Below, piece after piece: positions 37,101 through 49,297 of a stretch of DNA of 64,000 bases. The translations under genes were made by a program, and so were the position numbers. This DNA comes from Calamus simplicifolius (lineage: Eukaryota; Streptophyta; Magnoliopsida; Arecales; Arecaceae). The notes under the pieces were generated by a model. It saw only the letters and a list, made by a program, of their open reading frames with translations, ran no database searches and had not been told where the DNA came from. The first letter of the stretch is position 1; each line of letters starts with the position of its first letter. Location: assembly GCA_900491605.1 (NCBI GenBank), contig UESW01003879.1, positions 1,558,953 to 1,622,952 on the forward strand. The letters are read 5' to 3'.

Positions 37101-38147
37101 TGGTTGGAAAGAAAAGGAAGATGCCAACTCATATCTATCATAAAAAAATTAAGCTTTACATCCTTGAATCAAGAATTTACAATAAATTCTAGTACTTCAG
37201 ATCCTATTGCAAATCTCAATATATTTGGAATCTTTGCCAACTCTCTCATCACAAGGAATGTGAGAATCCTCTTCCAAATTTAAAAAATGCATCTCATCAA
37301 ATTTTCTCTCATGTCTCCCGGCTTAAAAACCTCAAATGCCAAGATCTCAACCATCCATTCCATGTGTTAAGTGAATCTCACCATGTTGATTTGGAATGCA
37401 GAACAAGATAAATACTTGAGGTATCATTATAATAAGTTTAGATCATTTAATATATGAGAAAGTGGCAATAATTTTCTCCTTCATTTCTCTTCCATCTAGT
37501 CCATAGGGACCACATGTATTTGCCCCGGTCTTAAAAGAGTTTTTTTATATTGTTTAAGTTTTCTTTCTAGAGCAGTTGTATGTAAAATTATTCAATTATT
37601 TTATAACATGTTATCACATCTTTTTTTGAAAAAGTATGCTATTTGTTCATCATAGAAAACCAAATAATCAATTAAAAACCCGGAGATCTGCTAGAGCCTA
37701 GGATAGGCCAATTTAATTAGTTGTTGGGTTGATTCACAGGACAAAAATGACCAGTTTGTGTCCATTTAATTGCTGTAGTGGGGGAAATGGGATTGACAGC
37801 TACTTAGTTGGAGGTTTTCCTCATTAAAAACGTTATTGGTGATGTTTCTGAAAAATGGCAATAGTCATCTAACTACAGTTGCACAAGCCTTTGCTACTGT
37901 TTGGTTTGTCCATTTCACTAGTAAGATGGAGAAAGAAAGCAGATTCCGAATATGATATCCAGGAGATTGATGTTGAAAAATTAGCATTCCATTTGGATTG
38001 TCTCTTTATCTTAACTTTCCCTTTGGTAAGACTTTTTCTATCTCTGTATCCATGCACTTTTACCCATATGGCATTAAATGGACATTTATGCTACCATTGC
38101 ATAACAGAATATCCTTGAAAGTATTATTGTTTTTTTTTTCCATTTCA
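33559..38147. other. Intergenic DNA, no gene seen
   Basis: It contains an AT dinucleotide run of 43 bp (34068-34110) and a GC-richer patch (about 34220-34770) with a G-run (34371-34391). On the minus strand of that patch a frame (34498-34229) reads Pro-rich sequence because it crosses the G-run. The sequence GGTCCCAGGTTCGAAGGA (minus strand, near 34300) resembles a tRNA-type B box, as found in SINEs, but no full SINE could be delimited. A GCATGCATGCATGCAT repeat lies near 36054-36069. Confidence 0.4.
34068..34110. repeat. (AT)n microsatellite
   Basis: An uninterrupted AT run of about 43 bp. Confidence 0.95.
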
Positions 38148-38150
38148 TTA

Positions 38151-38537
38151 AGCCTCTGTTTGGATGGAAAGAAAAGTAGGGAGAAAAGAAAACTAGAGAA
38201 AAAAACAAAAAAAAAAATGAAGTTTACCTTGTTTGGATGGAGAGAAAAGTATGGAGAGGAAAAAAAGTGATGGGCCTTACGTAAAAGTTTTCTCTCCGAA
38301 ATCAAAGAAATTATATTCCGATATTGACCCTTCGAGAAAAAAACTGATGCATATTTTAATCATTTATAATAAGGATATTATTGTCATTATAAATTATCAA
38401 CTTTTTTTCCTCTTTATTTTCCTCTCACTCATTCAAACAGAAAGAGAGAAAATATTTTCTCTTCAATTTTCTTTCTTTCTACTTTTCTCTCCTCTTATTT
38501 TCTTTTCTCTCACTTTTCTCTCCATCCAAACATAGCA
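38151..38537. mobile_element. Tourist-like MITE, 387 bp
   Basis: The left end AGCCTCTGTTTGGATGG and the right end CCATCCAAACATAGCA are imperfect inverted repeats. TTA flanks both sides (38148-38150 and 38538-38540). The inverted similarity extends inward (GGAAAGAAAAGTAGGGAG versus CTCTCACTTTTCTCTCC). A second internal TTTGGATGGAGAGAAAAGT at 38231 suggests partial internal duplication. No coding capacity is present. Confidence 0.75.
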
Positions 38538-38557
38538 TTAAGAAAAGCAAAGCATAA

Positions 38558-38601
38558 ACTCTCTCTCTCTCTCTCTCCCCCCGTGTGTGTGTGTGTGTGT
38601 G
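38558..38601. repeat. (CT)n-(GT)n compound microsatellite
   Basis: CT repeats (about 38559-38577) are followed by a short C-run and GT repeats (about 38583-38601), lying just right of the Tourist-like element. Confidence 0.9.
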
Positions 38602-39530
38602 TTGTTTGCATGTTCCAGTGTTGGTGACTGCATCTCTACTCTCAGAAACCTTCACTAATGGCATATATGATATACCACTTGTGAAAGTAAATATAACAAT
38701 AAAATGAAGGAAAACTAAGGGTATAGATAGAAATGATGAGTCTAGCCATGCTTTTGATAACGAAAAAAGTATAGCTGAGAGAGTTTATTCCCTCAAAATG
38801 GTTGGCCACATTTGTGTGTGTTGATTTTATACAGAATGGGAGCATCTAAGAATTCGGCTGTGTCTGCTTAATGCCCTGGAGATGGACAAACCTTTTCTTA
38901 TAGATGGAAAAACATGAATTATGATTGCACTTCAGAGAGAGAACATTTAATAGTCGCAGTCCTGAGAGAGAAGCCCAACAGCAATCTTAGACTGGGTCAT
39001 CTATGACTAGTACTAGAAGTGATGAAGTAGGTAGATTTAGGAAGCTTTAGCTAGACATCGTCTCAAGAATAATATGAGTAGCTGAGGTTCCACATATGTA
39101 ACAGCTACTGTAAAGGGGAAGAGGATTAAAAACTTTAGTTTTGAGCCATCACAGAATGGTGTCCAAGGTCTACAAATTATATGAATCTCAGCAAGTTTCT
39201 GAACTATGAATCATTTTCAATATGCTCTGTGCAAATGCAATTAGTTGATCAAGAAATCTGTAGAATTTTGCCAAGAGGGATATCTTTCAGTTAGTTTATA
39301 ACCTGGACCTGAATCTGCAACTCTCAGAGTTGAAACCAAAGTTGAAGTAGGGAAAGCTGAATTGGAGTTTATAGAATGGATTCAACTGCCTCTAATAGGC
39401 AGACACTGAAGTCCAGATGGACAGACTGGCTGATGTCGTTAATTGTAATTTCTGTTGCAATGATTTTTGTTGCTCCAAAAGAGAAAAGAAATGAAACTTT
39501 TTTGGCTGTGACAACTGCTGCAGACCTTAA

Positions 39531-39867
39531 GGTAGTGTTTGAAATAGGGGATAAGAGAGGATATCCCCTGGATATCTCCTTTTATTTCCAAAAGCCATAA
39601 CTATAAGGGATAGCTGGGAATAAAGTTAACCAAAGGAATAATCCATGGTTAACCATGGGATATCCCTTCAATTTATTCCCTAAAAAATGCAGGAATAGCT
39701 GGTTATCCCTCCAAATAAGAGTAAAAAAAAAGTTATCCTATGAATTTATCTTTTTGCATTTGATATGATCAATGGGATAGCTAAGGGATATCCCTAGGGA
39801 TAGCCAAGGGACAAACTCTATCCCATACATTTATCCATGAATAATATTTTTTCTATCAAACACTAGC
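39531..39867. mobile_element. Tourist-like MITE, 337 bp
   Basis: The termini GGTAGTGTTTGA and TCAAACACTAGC are inverted repeats. TAA flanks both sides (39528-39530 and 39868-39870), matching a TWA target duplication. The interior is full of GGGATAGC and GGATATCCC words that can pair with one another, so the single strand would fold strongly. It has no coding capacity. Confidence 0.78.
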
Positions 39868-40069
39868 TAAATTGCTAAGATATTGCGAAGTATCAGTCCC
39901 ATTTCCAAGAAGTGACAGATGGGACCAATCTGATCGCACAATCATATCAAAAATGCCGAACTTTCAATGTCAGCATTCAGAATGAAGAGCTTCTGAAATG
40001 CATAGCTATAGCAAAATCATTCCAAACATATGCAATGGGCATCAAATGACGCAGACGTGCAAATGTTTG

Positions 40070-40295
40070 ATAAAGAGGGACAAGGTATTCTTGATTTATT
40101 TGATAAATTATATGATTTATTTGATTTATTTGATAAAGAGGGACAAGGTATTCTTGATCTCTATTTCTCTCGTTTAAGGATAGTCCAAAGGGGAGGCTAC
40201 TGGTAGTACCCTGGATTATTTCACCCAATGGACGTACGGTAGGGATATTAGGGACGTACCAATAAGGGAGGCTACTGTAGTACCTTGGTGCGTTT
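40070..40295. repeat. Nested short direct repeats
   Basis: GATAAAGAGGGACAAGG plus TATTCTTGAT occurs at about 40070 and 40133. Then GGGAGGCTACTG...TAGTACC occurs at about 40191 and 40266. The repeats are adjacent but unrelated. I cannot assign a family. Confidence 0.6.
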
Positions 40296-40629
40296 GACTC
40301 AACTACCTACGTACCGGAAGAGTTAATAGGTCATCAAGAATCATCTGAAAGGGCATTAGATCTGATAAACTCTTAATATTCAGTTTATTTAATTCAGTTT
40401 TATTTAAGAGATTGATCAGTAAGATTTATGTCATTCTTATCTATTCGCTCACCCTTTTGGATATAGTTTAAATAAAAGATAAATCCAAATATCTCACGAT
40501 TAAATCACCATGAGATGAGGAAGCATGGGTTTCTTTGCTTTGAATATGTGCACGGAACGAGAATGGATGAAAAATGCCTCCTACAGAAAAACATGCCAGA
40601 GATATAGAATTTTTTTAAAAAAAATTAAG

Positions 40630-40825
40630 GGCCAGCACCCAGCGCCTGGGCGCTAGCGCTGGCTGCCAATCAGCCAGCGCTGCTGGCCCAGGCGCTGGGC
40701 CAGCAGGCCAGCGCTGGCCCAGCGGCCAGCCACCTAGGCCAGGTGGCTGGCGCTGGCCCAGCGGCCAGTGACTGGGCCAGGCTGGCCCAGCGCCTGGCCC
40801 ACGCGGGTGCTTGGGCCAGCCGTGG
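40630..40825. repeat. Very GC-rich, self-complementary block
   Basis: About 200 bp are built from overlapping words GCCAGCGC, GCGCTGG, CTGGCCCAGCG and GGCCAGC on both strands, giving many possible hairpins. It is flanked on both sides by DNA of about one-third GC. It lies just upstream of the copia leader and may belong to that element's 5' region. Confidence 0.6.
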
Positions 40826-41269
40826 GCAGGCTGAGCTGTGAGCTTAATCTAGGTTGCGTCAAATTGGACTGTGCATTCAGTATGAATCATGTGACAGTCC
40901 TGATCATATTATTTTTAAGGTGATTGATAGATTTTTTGGTTAAATTAAACTATTAGAATTGGGTGAGGATGACGGGCTGTTGGCTCGTTCATTAAGTGGT
41001 TGGACCATTAGTCTGGCCTATTTATGTTCAATTATATTTAGAATTTATGTGTATAAATTTTGTGAATTATGCATGCATCTTAAGTGACATAATTGAGCAT
41101 AAAATTTAAATAATGTCTAAGTGATAAATACAATTAAATAATTGAGGAGTAGCCGCAGCATCCTTAATTATAAAATTGTATAATAAAGTAAGTAAATCAC
41201 ATAAATAATAGACATTAATTGTAATTAATTATATAAATATAATAAAATTTATTCCACAGGAATTTTTGT

Positions 41270-41612
41270 TATATTTATATAATTAATTAGGATAAAATAT
41301 CGAATTATATTTTTCTAATCTATCCACAGGAATTAGAAAGAAGGAATATAATTTGATAGATTTATCATACAACTTAAGTGAATCTAATTGAATTAAAGCT
41401 TTAGCCCACAGGCAAGTTTTATGTCAATAGATTCATTATTTATATTTATAATTAATTAAGATGAAATATCAAATTATATTTTTCTAATCTACCCACAGGA
41501 ATTAGAAAGAAGGAACATGATTTGATAGTTTTATCATACAGACTTAAGTGAATCTAATTGAATTAGAGCTTTAGCCCACAGGCAAGTTTTATGTCAGTAG
41601 ATTCACTAGTTT
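41270..41612. repeat. Two-copy tandem repeat in the copia leader, 170 bp
   Basis: The word GCCCACAGGCAAGTTTTATG recurs with a 170-bp spacing (GGCAAG at 41411 and 41581), as does CACAGGAATTAGAAAGAAGG (GGAATTAG at about 41329 and 41498). The copies differ at only a few positions, so the duplication is younger than most repeats here. Confidence 0.85.
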
Positions 41613-41694
41613 CTAAATGCATAATTTACATTGGTAAAGCATTTTATTAGCCTCAATTTTTGATAATAAGCATGTATGTTTAAATTTTGCAGTT

Positions 41695-44600
41695 ATGCAA
41701 CCTGTAAATTTCTCTGAAATAAAATGTGACATACCTGAATTAAGGGGTGATAACTATAAGGTTTGGAAGGAGAGAATTCTCCTTCATCTGGGCTGGATGG
41801 ACATTGATTATGCTATAAGGAAGGATGAACCACCTTCAGTAACTCAGACCAGCACTCCTAATGAGATTGCGATTTATGAACGTTGGGAGCGATCCAATCG
41901 CTTGAGTACAATGTTCATAAAGACAAAAATCTCTGTTGGTATACGTGGTTCAGTTGATAAGTATGAGAATGTCAGGGAGCTACTAAAGGCCATTGATGAG
42001 CAATTTAGTAGTTCAGATAAAGCTCTTGCCAGTACCCTAATATTGAAGTTGTCATCCCTGAGGCTCACTGGAGTGAGAGGTGTGCGTGAGCACATTATGC
42101 AAATGAGGGACATTGCAGCTCAACTGAAGACTCTTGAGGTTGAAATGTCTGAGTCCTTTCTGGTGCACTATATTTTAAATACACTTCCATATCAGTATGG
42201 ACCATTTAAGATATCTTATAACACACATAAGGAAAAATGGTCAATCAATGAACTTTTGACCATGTGTGTTTAAGAAGAGGGTAGACTGTTGATGGAATTG
42301 GGTGAAAGTGCAATGCTGACTACAAGTGGAAAGGATCGGGCATGGGCCAAGAAGAAGGGTAAAAGTAAAATACCACCCCAATCTGATATTAAGAAGGAAT
42401 TCAAGTGTTTCTTCTGTAAAAAGAAGGGACACATGAAGAAGGATTGCATCAAGTTCAAGACTTGGCTTGAAAAGAAAAGTAAAACAATCTCACTTGTCTG
42501 TTATGAATCTAATATGGCTAATATTATTTATAACACATGGTGGATTGATTCTGGTTCTACAATCCACATTTGCAATACTTTGCAGGATATGCAAAACTTA
42601 AGGAAGCCAGTGGAAAGTGAGCAGTATATCTCTTCAGGAAATAAGATGCGCTCACATGTGGAAGCTATAGGGACATGCACCTTAGTTCTTAGTAGTGGTT
42701 TTGTTTTAAATTTGGAAAGGACCTTTTATGTACCTAGTTTTTCTAGGAATTTAATTTCAGTTTCAAGACTTGTACCTTTGGGTTATTCTTTCAACTTTTC
42801 AGATACTTCTTCCAGTTTATATTATAAATCTGAACTTGTTGGGAATGGTACTTTGTCTGATGGTCTTTTCTATATTAATTTGCAAAATAATACCACTCAT
42901 GATGTAATGCATGTTAGGGCTGGCATGAAAAGATGTGTTGTAAATGATAACTCTTCTATGTTGTGGCATCGAAGATTGGGACATATCTCCATAAATAGAA
43001 TCAAGAGGTTAGTGAATGAAGGAGTACTCAATACTTTGGACTTCACTGACTTTGATACTTATGTGGACTGCATTAAAGGCAAGCAGACCAATAAGTCAAA
43101 GAAAGGTGCCAAGAGGAGTTCAGACCTATTAGAGATCATACACACGGACATTTGTTGTCCGGATATGGATTTTCATGGTTCGAAATACTTTATCTGCTTT
43201 ATTGATGATTACTCACGATTTATGTATCTCTACTTGCTTCATAATAAGAACGAAGCATTAGATGCCTTTAAGGTATTCAAGGCAGAAGTAGAGACACAAT
43301 GTGGAAAGCAAATCAAAATTATGAGATCTGATAGAGGATGTGAGTATTATGGGAGATACACAGAAGATGGACAAATGCCTGGTCCATTTGCGAAGTTCCT
43401 TCAAGAACATGGGATTGTTGCCCAATACAGTTTACCTGGCTCACCTGATCAGAATGGTGTAGCAGAAAGAAGGAACCGAACATTGATGGACATGGTGAGG
43501 AGCATGATTAGCAGCTCCAAACTACCTAAGTCCTTGTGGACAGAAGCTCTCAAGACAGCTGTGTACATATTAAATCGAGTTCCAACCAAGGCTGTTTCTA
43601 AAACGCCATTTGAGTTATTTAAAGGTTGGAAGCCAAGTTTGCGATATGTACGCATATGGGGATGCCCATGTGAAGTGAGATTATATAATCCACAAGAGAA
43701 AAAGCTGGACCCTAGGACCATTAGTGGGTATTTTGTTGGATATGCCGAGAGGTCCAAGGGATATAGATTTTACTGTCCATCTCATACAACTAGGATTGTG
43801 GAATCGAGAAATGCCAAATTTCTTGAGAATGATTTGATCAGTGGGAGTGACCAATTGCAGAGCATGATTTCTGAAAGGGAACATTCTGATGCTCAACCTT
43901 CCACTTCAAGTGACAGACTGATTATCGTTCATAGTGCCCCTCAAGACCAAACGGGCATTATACAATCAGTTGTTGAAATTTCACAATTTGCTGATAATGA
44001 ACTAGTAGATCCAGTCTCTCATGAGTTACCAGAGATAGTTGAACAATCGACTCCTCCAGAGGAGGTTGTTACAACATTAAGAAGATCTACAAGAGAAAGG
44101 AAATCAGCAATTTCTAGTGACTATATTGTGTATCTTCAAGAGTCGGACTATAACATTGGAGCTGAAAATGATCCTGAAACATTTTCACAAGCCATGAATT
44201 GTAAGGAATCTAATTTATGGTATGATGCTATGAAAGATGAGATGAATTCTATGGCAGTTAATGGAGTCTGGGATCTTGTTGGGTTGCCTGATGGAGTAAA
44301 AGCCATTGGCTGCAAATAGGTCTTTAAGATCAAGAAAGACTCGTTAGGCAACATTGAGCGATATAAGGCAAGACTCGTTGCTAAAGGATTCACTCAAATG
44401 GAGAGAATTGATTACAAGGAGATATTTTCTCCTGTATCTAAGAAAGATTCCTTCTGTATTATAATAGCACTTGTTGCGCATTTTAATTTAGAGTTACAAC
44501 AAATGGATGTGAAAACTGCATTTCTCAATGGAGATCTAGAGGAAGAGGTTTATATGAAACAACCTGAAGGTTTGTCCTCTAGTAATAATGAGCAATTAGT

Positions 44601-45741
44601 ATGCAAGCTCAAGAGATCTATATATGGATTGAAACAAGCCTCTCGGCAATGGTACTTAAAATTTCATGATGTGATTTCTTCATTTGGATTTGTAGAGAAC
44701 ATCATGGATCAATGTATATACCAGAAGGTCAGTGGGAGCAAAATTTATTTTCTAATCCTATATGTAGATGATATTTTACTTGCAACCAATAATAAAGGTA
44801 TGTTACATGAGGTGAAACAATTTCTCTCTGAGAATTTTGACATGAAAGATATGGGTGATGCCTCTTATGTCATTGGCATTAAAATTCAAAGAGACAGACT
44901 TTGAGGTGTTTTAGGTCTATCTCAAGAAACCTATATCAATAAAATTTTAGAGAGATTTCGGATGAAAAATTATTCGCCGAGTATAGCTCCCATAGTCAAG
45001 GGTGACAGATTCAATTTGAGTCAGTGCCCAAGGAATGACTTTGAGAGGGAGGAAATGAAAAACACTCCATATGCCTCAGCTGTTGGTAGCTTGATGTATG
45101 CTCAGGTCTGTACAAGGCCTGACATAGCATTTGCAATTGGGATGTTGGGGAGATATCAGAGTAATCCAGGTTTAGACCACTGGAGAGCTGCTAAGAAGGT
45201 GATGAGGTATCTTCAGGGTACCAAGGACTACATGCTTATGTTTAGACGGACTGAAAATTTAGAAGTAATTGGCTACTCTGATGCTGACTTTGCTGGCTGT
45301 GTTGATTCTCGGAAGTCAACATCTGGATACATATTTATGTTTGCTGGTGGAGCTGTATCTTGGAGGAGCGCCAAGCAGACTTTGACTGCTACTTTCACCA
45401 TGGAAGCTAAGTTCGTATCATGTTTTGAGGCTACTTCGCATGGTGTATGGTTGAAGAGTTTCATTTCTGGGCTTAGAATTGTGGATTCTATATCTAAGCC
45501 ATTGAAGATTTATTATGACAATTTAGCTGCAGTGTTTATGGCTAAAAACAATAAGAGTGGTAGTCGAAGCAAGCACATCGACATCAAATATTTAGTCATA
45601 CGAGAACGTGTTAAAGAAAAGACAGTGGTTATAGAGCACGTGAGCACTGAGTTGATGATAGCTGATCCCTTGACTAAAGGCATGCCACTACAGAAGTTTA
45701 GGGATCATGTAGACCGTATGGGTCTTGGTTATTTTATTTAA
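41695..45741 (+). pseudogene. Copia gag-pol polyprotein, one frame with three stops
   Basis: The 4,047-bp region reads in a single frame (1,348 codons plus stop). It is broken only by TAA at 42271, TAG at 44317 and TGA at 44902. Domains in order are gag (41695-42270), zinc knuckle CFFCKKKGHMKKDC (42406-42447), protease with WWIDSGSTIH (about 42540), GAG-pre-integrase LWHRRLGH (about 42961), integrase core with IHTD, RSDRG and NGVAERRNRT, reverse transcriptase with FLNGDLEEEVYMKQPEG and YVDDILLAT, and RNase H with YSDADFAGC. The element would make its own particle and insert a cDNA copy. Besides the stops, a cysteine of the integrase zinc finger appears to be Tyr (DTYVDCIKGK). The usual EAE of RNase H reads EAK, likely a lost catalytic Glu. 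It is inactive in cis. Confidence 0.9.
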
Positions 45742-46011
45742 TTCATTGCAATAATGAATTTTATAATTAATGAAACTCTTTTATGATTGTGATGTTTTTC
45801 ACATTCAGTTATTTAGTGTACACATTTATTTGTGATGAGCATCATTAAGTTGGACCTAGAATAAACATGGGGTTTATTCATTAAGTTATATGGGTTTATG
45901 TTTGGGAAATATAATACATTGTGATACATGGTAAATAATACTCGATTTTAAGAGGACCTATTGTCATGATTCATGTATTCTGTTTCTTACTATAGTAATA
46001 GAATATATGGA

Positions 46012-46024
46012 CCAAGTGGGAGAA
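46012..46024 (+). other. Copia polypurine tract
   Basis: The purine stretch ending AAGTGGGAGAA lies directly before TGTTGG, the typical PPT/LTR junction of plant copia elements. Confidence 0.75.
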
Positions 46025-46425
46025 TGTTGGTTTTTTTCTTCATTAAGCGTATCGGTTAGATACGATTAAGGTGGTCCTATATTCTGATCTTGAGGGATTG
46101 CGTGAATTCAAATTTTGAATTCACGATTGAGATAAGAATCCCTCAACCATATCTGTTTAAAGCGGCGCCCTCTGTGATGGACAGATAAGGCATAAAGGTT
46201 TATAAAACGGGTAGGTCCCTACGCCTGGTTTTATCGAGAGAAAGTTTACACCATCGCTAAGAGAGACCGCAAGGCGTGGAAGATCCTTACCCTCATCTAG
46301 AAGAAAATCAACAGCAATGGCTGGAGGTATTTATCGATCTTTCCTTAATTAATTAGGATAAATATATTGGTCCCATATTTCCGCATATATGATAGGGATC
46401 AATATATTTAATTTCAGTCTATCAT
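46025..46425 (+). repeat. Copia 3' LTR
   Basis: It begins TGTTGG right after the polypurine tract and contains a TATAAAA-like box (TTTATAAAACGGG, about 46200). It probably ends near CAGTCTATCA (about 46424). The end is uncertain because there is no second LTR for comparison. Confidence 0.6.
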
Positions 46426-46429
46426 TCTC

Positions 46430-47473
46430 CACCCATAAAAAAAAAGGACAGGATTCCAATGATCAAAAGAGGGGGAAATGGCGCAGTAGTGTTGCATGAT
46501 ACCCTGAGGCTGGAACTAGTGCTAAGTTCATGGTCTACAATGACATGTAGTTCTCTTTTCCTCCACTGGAGATGGAAGGAATAGCAAGATTCTCAGAGCA
46601 AGATTGTTTGAAAAATCTCTTTCATTGCTCTCTATGGTTCTTTTGCTCCTCCCCCACTTTTAGCTCAAGACTCAAAACTTCCCAGTAGTGTGCCAACTTT
46701 GAAGCTGCAAGGAGGCATGGTAATGGAGATTAGTGGTGGGTGGCAGATTAATCTCATGGGTTTCTTAGGAGCTAATGATTTGGTGGGCCTTTGGCATGTG
46801 GCTGAGTGTTTCTAGTTCTTCTAGTGGGGGCTCTTTATCTGCTGCAACTTGGGTACAGCTCAAGCCCCTCCAATAAGTGTCCAAGCTGTATTTCCTTTTC
46901 AGAAATAATTCTTACGGACCACAGTAAACTTTTAGTGCACTGTCATGCATTAACGTTAAATCGTACGAAATTATTGATTTTGTCCAGCTGCAAAACAGAT
47001 TTCATTCTTCAAGTCCTGTCAGATTTGCTGTGGAATTTACCCAGCCTTTTTCAGATGGACAAGTGAAGGGAAAACAAGCCCAGATTCGAAGCTTGAGACA
47101 AGAAAGTACAGGAGAAAAAACGCAAGCCCGAATGTTTGTCCAGTATGTTGGTTTGTGGGAGGGAGAAAGGGATTGGTCTAAAGAAGAGATTGGATCACTG
47201 AGAAACCCAGTAAAATACAAGCAAAAGATAAAGGTACTGTTTCCATTGAAGAGAAGATTTGAAAATGTTGTACAAAGTTCCCAAAAGTGCAAAAAGCCTC
47301 ATCATCTTCAACTGATCTCTGTACAAGAGGCCCAGTCGTTGTCCAAACTTGGGCTCCATTGAGAGAGGGCTCTGCACTTTCTTTGGTCTATTTTACACCA
47401 GTCTACAATCAGTCTCACCAACAAAAGCAAAGAGTAAAGGAAACAAAATTATCAGGACATGAAGTGGATGTCA
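46430..47473. other. Intergenic DNA and YUCCA 3' flank
   Basis: No other gene is visible. The right part should contain the 3' untranslated region of the minus-strand YUCCA gene. I could not identify a clear poly(A) signal. Confidence 0.5.
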
Positions 47474-49297
47474 TCAGATCTGTGAGATGCATCTCCTATG
47501 ACAAGCAGTGCGCCTCTTTGCTGGTTTTGTTTCATCTTTCCAGACCCTGCCAATGTCCTTTGCTATCCTCACAGCATCTGAGGAGGCACCAGAGAGCCCT
47601 CTCCTGGTGAACCCAACAGCATAGAGCCCTGAGTCCCCTTTCCACCCCTTTGGGAATGGCACTTTTGGGTATCCATCCTTGGAGAAGAAATCAGTTCCCT
47701 GCAAAATTAAGCCCAAAAATATATGAGTCTTCCTACTCTTCAAAGTTATACCTCCAGAATTAATAGTAAAACGCATGACACTTTCTCTACAAAACGATGA
47801 GAAAAAAACGTTCAAAATTTAGTCCAATGCCTCGTTGTGAATAACTATTCTGCGAGTGGGACAGAACCAAGACTGTTCCATGGAGAGCCATCTGAGAACC
47901 TCATAGCTACAGTTCCCAAGTCAAATATAAAATTTTTAGAACTATGAGGCATCTAACTTCTTTTAACTGTTAGATTTAAACAAATAGTGTAGAACATGTG
48001 AAAGAACATGCTAAAGTATTTTAATGAAAAGATTTTTTAATACTAGAATATTTTTTTTTAAAAAATGATTTTTCTTTGAAAGAAAAAAAAAGAGCTGTGC
48101 CATCCTTTATGCAAGTAATGATTAAGAAAAGGATGGTGTAAAAAAGTTCAATACCTGAAGCCATTGAAGAACATTGCTTCGGTATCCGGTAGCGAAGATA
48201 ACCGAATCGACACCGAGGACCTGGCCATCGACAAGCTCAACTTTTCCTGGCTTAAACCCCTTGATCGCAGGAACCACCTTTATATCGCCAGACCTTATCT
48301 TGCTCAGAGCGCCGATATCCAAAACAGGGGTCCTCCCCTGTGTGTTCTTAAGCTCCAGAGGACCAGTGGAAGGCCTCTTCAAGCCATACTTGTCTACGTT
48401 CCCAAGAACCAGCCATGCCAACACCAGTAGAATCTTGTCCACGAACCACAATGGCAGCCAATTCATCAGGAAAACAGCGAGCTCGAACGTCGATTTCCCG
48501 AGAACCTGTCTTGGCAGTACATGAACCTATCAAATAAACCAGAGCTCCATTAGAAAAAACAGAGGACTTGGTCCTTGAGAGGTGGAGGAAAAAATGAGTT
48601 TTATCTTTCAGCTGTGATCACTCACCGAGTCGCGAACAACCATCGATGGGATGGCATCATGATCGCAGAGATCGAGGCAGACCTCCATGCCGGAGTTGCC
48701 ACACCCGACCACCAGCACCCGCTTGCCCCGGTAGACGCTGCCGGACTTGTAGTCAGAGACGTGCACGACATCGCCGCCGAACTTTGGCAGTCCCTCTATC
48801 TCAGGGATCACTTCCTCGGCATTCTCCCCGGTAGCCACCACCAGCCACCGGCCGATGTACTCCACCTCGTTGTTCCGGTTTCCAGCCTCGGCGCCGGTCC
48901 CGACGGTCCTCACCCGCCACAATCCACATGTCTCATCGTACCTCGCCGACTGCACCGACTGGTTGAACCTCGGATTGATCTCGAAGTGCTTAGCGTACGA
49001 CTCCAAGTAGTCTATGAACTGCTTCTTGGAGGGGTACTCAGGGTAGTCCTCAGGGAAGGGGAGCTTCGGAAGCTGGCAGAATTGCTTGGGGAGGTGGAGC
49101 TTCAGCCGGTCGTAGGTGCGCTTCTGCCAGAGGGAGGCAATGCAGTCAGACCGCTCGAGGATGACGAAGGGGACGCCTTGCTCCTTGAGGCACGCGCCGA
49201 CGGCGAGGCCGGACGGGCCGCCACCGACGATGATCGGCCCGTTCACCCAAACACATCGTCGAGAGAAGAAATCACACCGACCGAACATGCTTGCCAT
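47474..49297 (-). CDS. YUC: YUCCA-type flavin-containing monooxygenase (auxin biosynthesis)
   Basis: The enzyme converts indole-3-pyruvate to indole-3-acetic acid (auxin) with NADPH, O2 and FAD, the last step of the main plant auxin pathway. Three exons on the minus strand are exon 1 49297-48626, exon 2 48526-48155 and exon 3 47698-47474. Introns are 99 and 456 bp, with GT...AG ends and phase 0. The protein is 422 residues, normal for the family. Landmarks are the FAD motif GGGPSG (25-30), LERSDCIASLWQKRTYDRLK (48-66, partial), VVATGENA (153-160), FGGDVVHVSDYKSG (173-186) in the FMO-signature region, the NADPH motif GCGNSG (198-203), FATGY (335-339), and the C-terminal GLYAVGFTRRGLSGAS. The sequence is closest in style to the YUC2/YUC6 group, but I do not fix the paralogue. 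Exon 1 is much more GC-rich than exon 3. No defects were seen. Confidence 0.93.

Larger units (their letters stand above)
40840..46425 (+). mobile_element. Ty1/copia retrotransposon, 5' LTR not found
   Basis: The element has a leader with repeated CCCACAGG words, a single long polyprotein frame (41695-45741), a polypurine tract and a 3' LTR. I could not find a 5' LTR matching the 3' LTR upstream, nor the usual TGGTATCAGAGC primer site, so the left boundary is approximate. The element may be 5'-truncated, or the GC-rich block and leader may represent a diverged 5' end. Confidence 0.8.
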
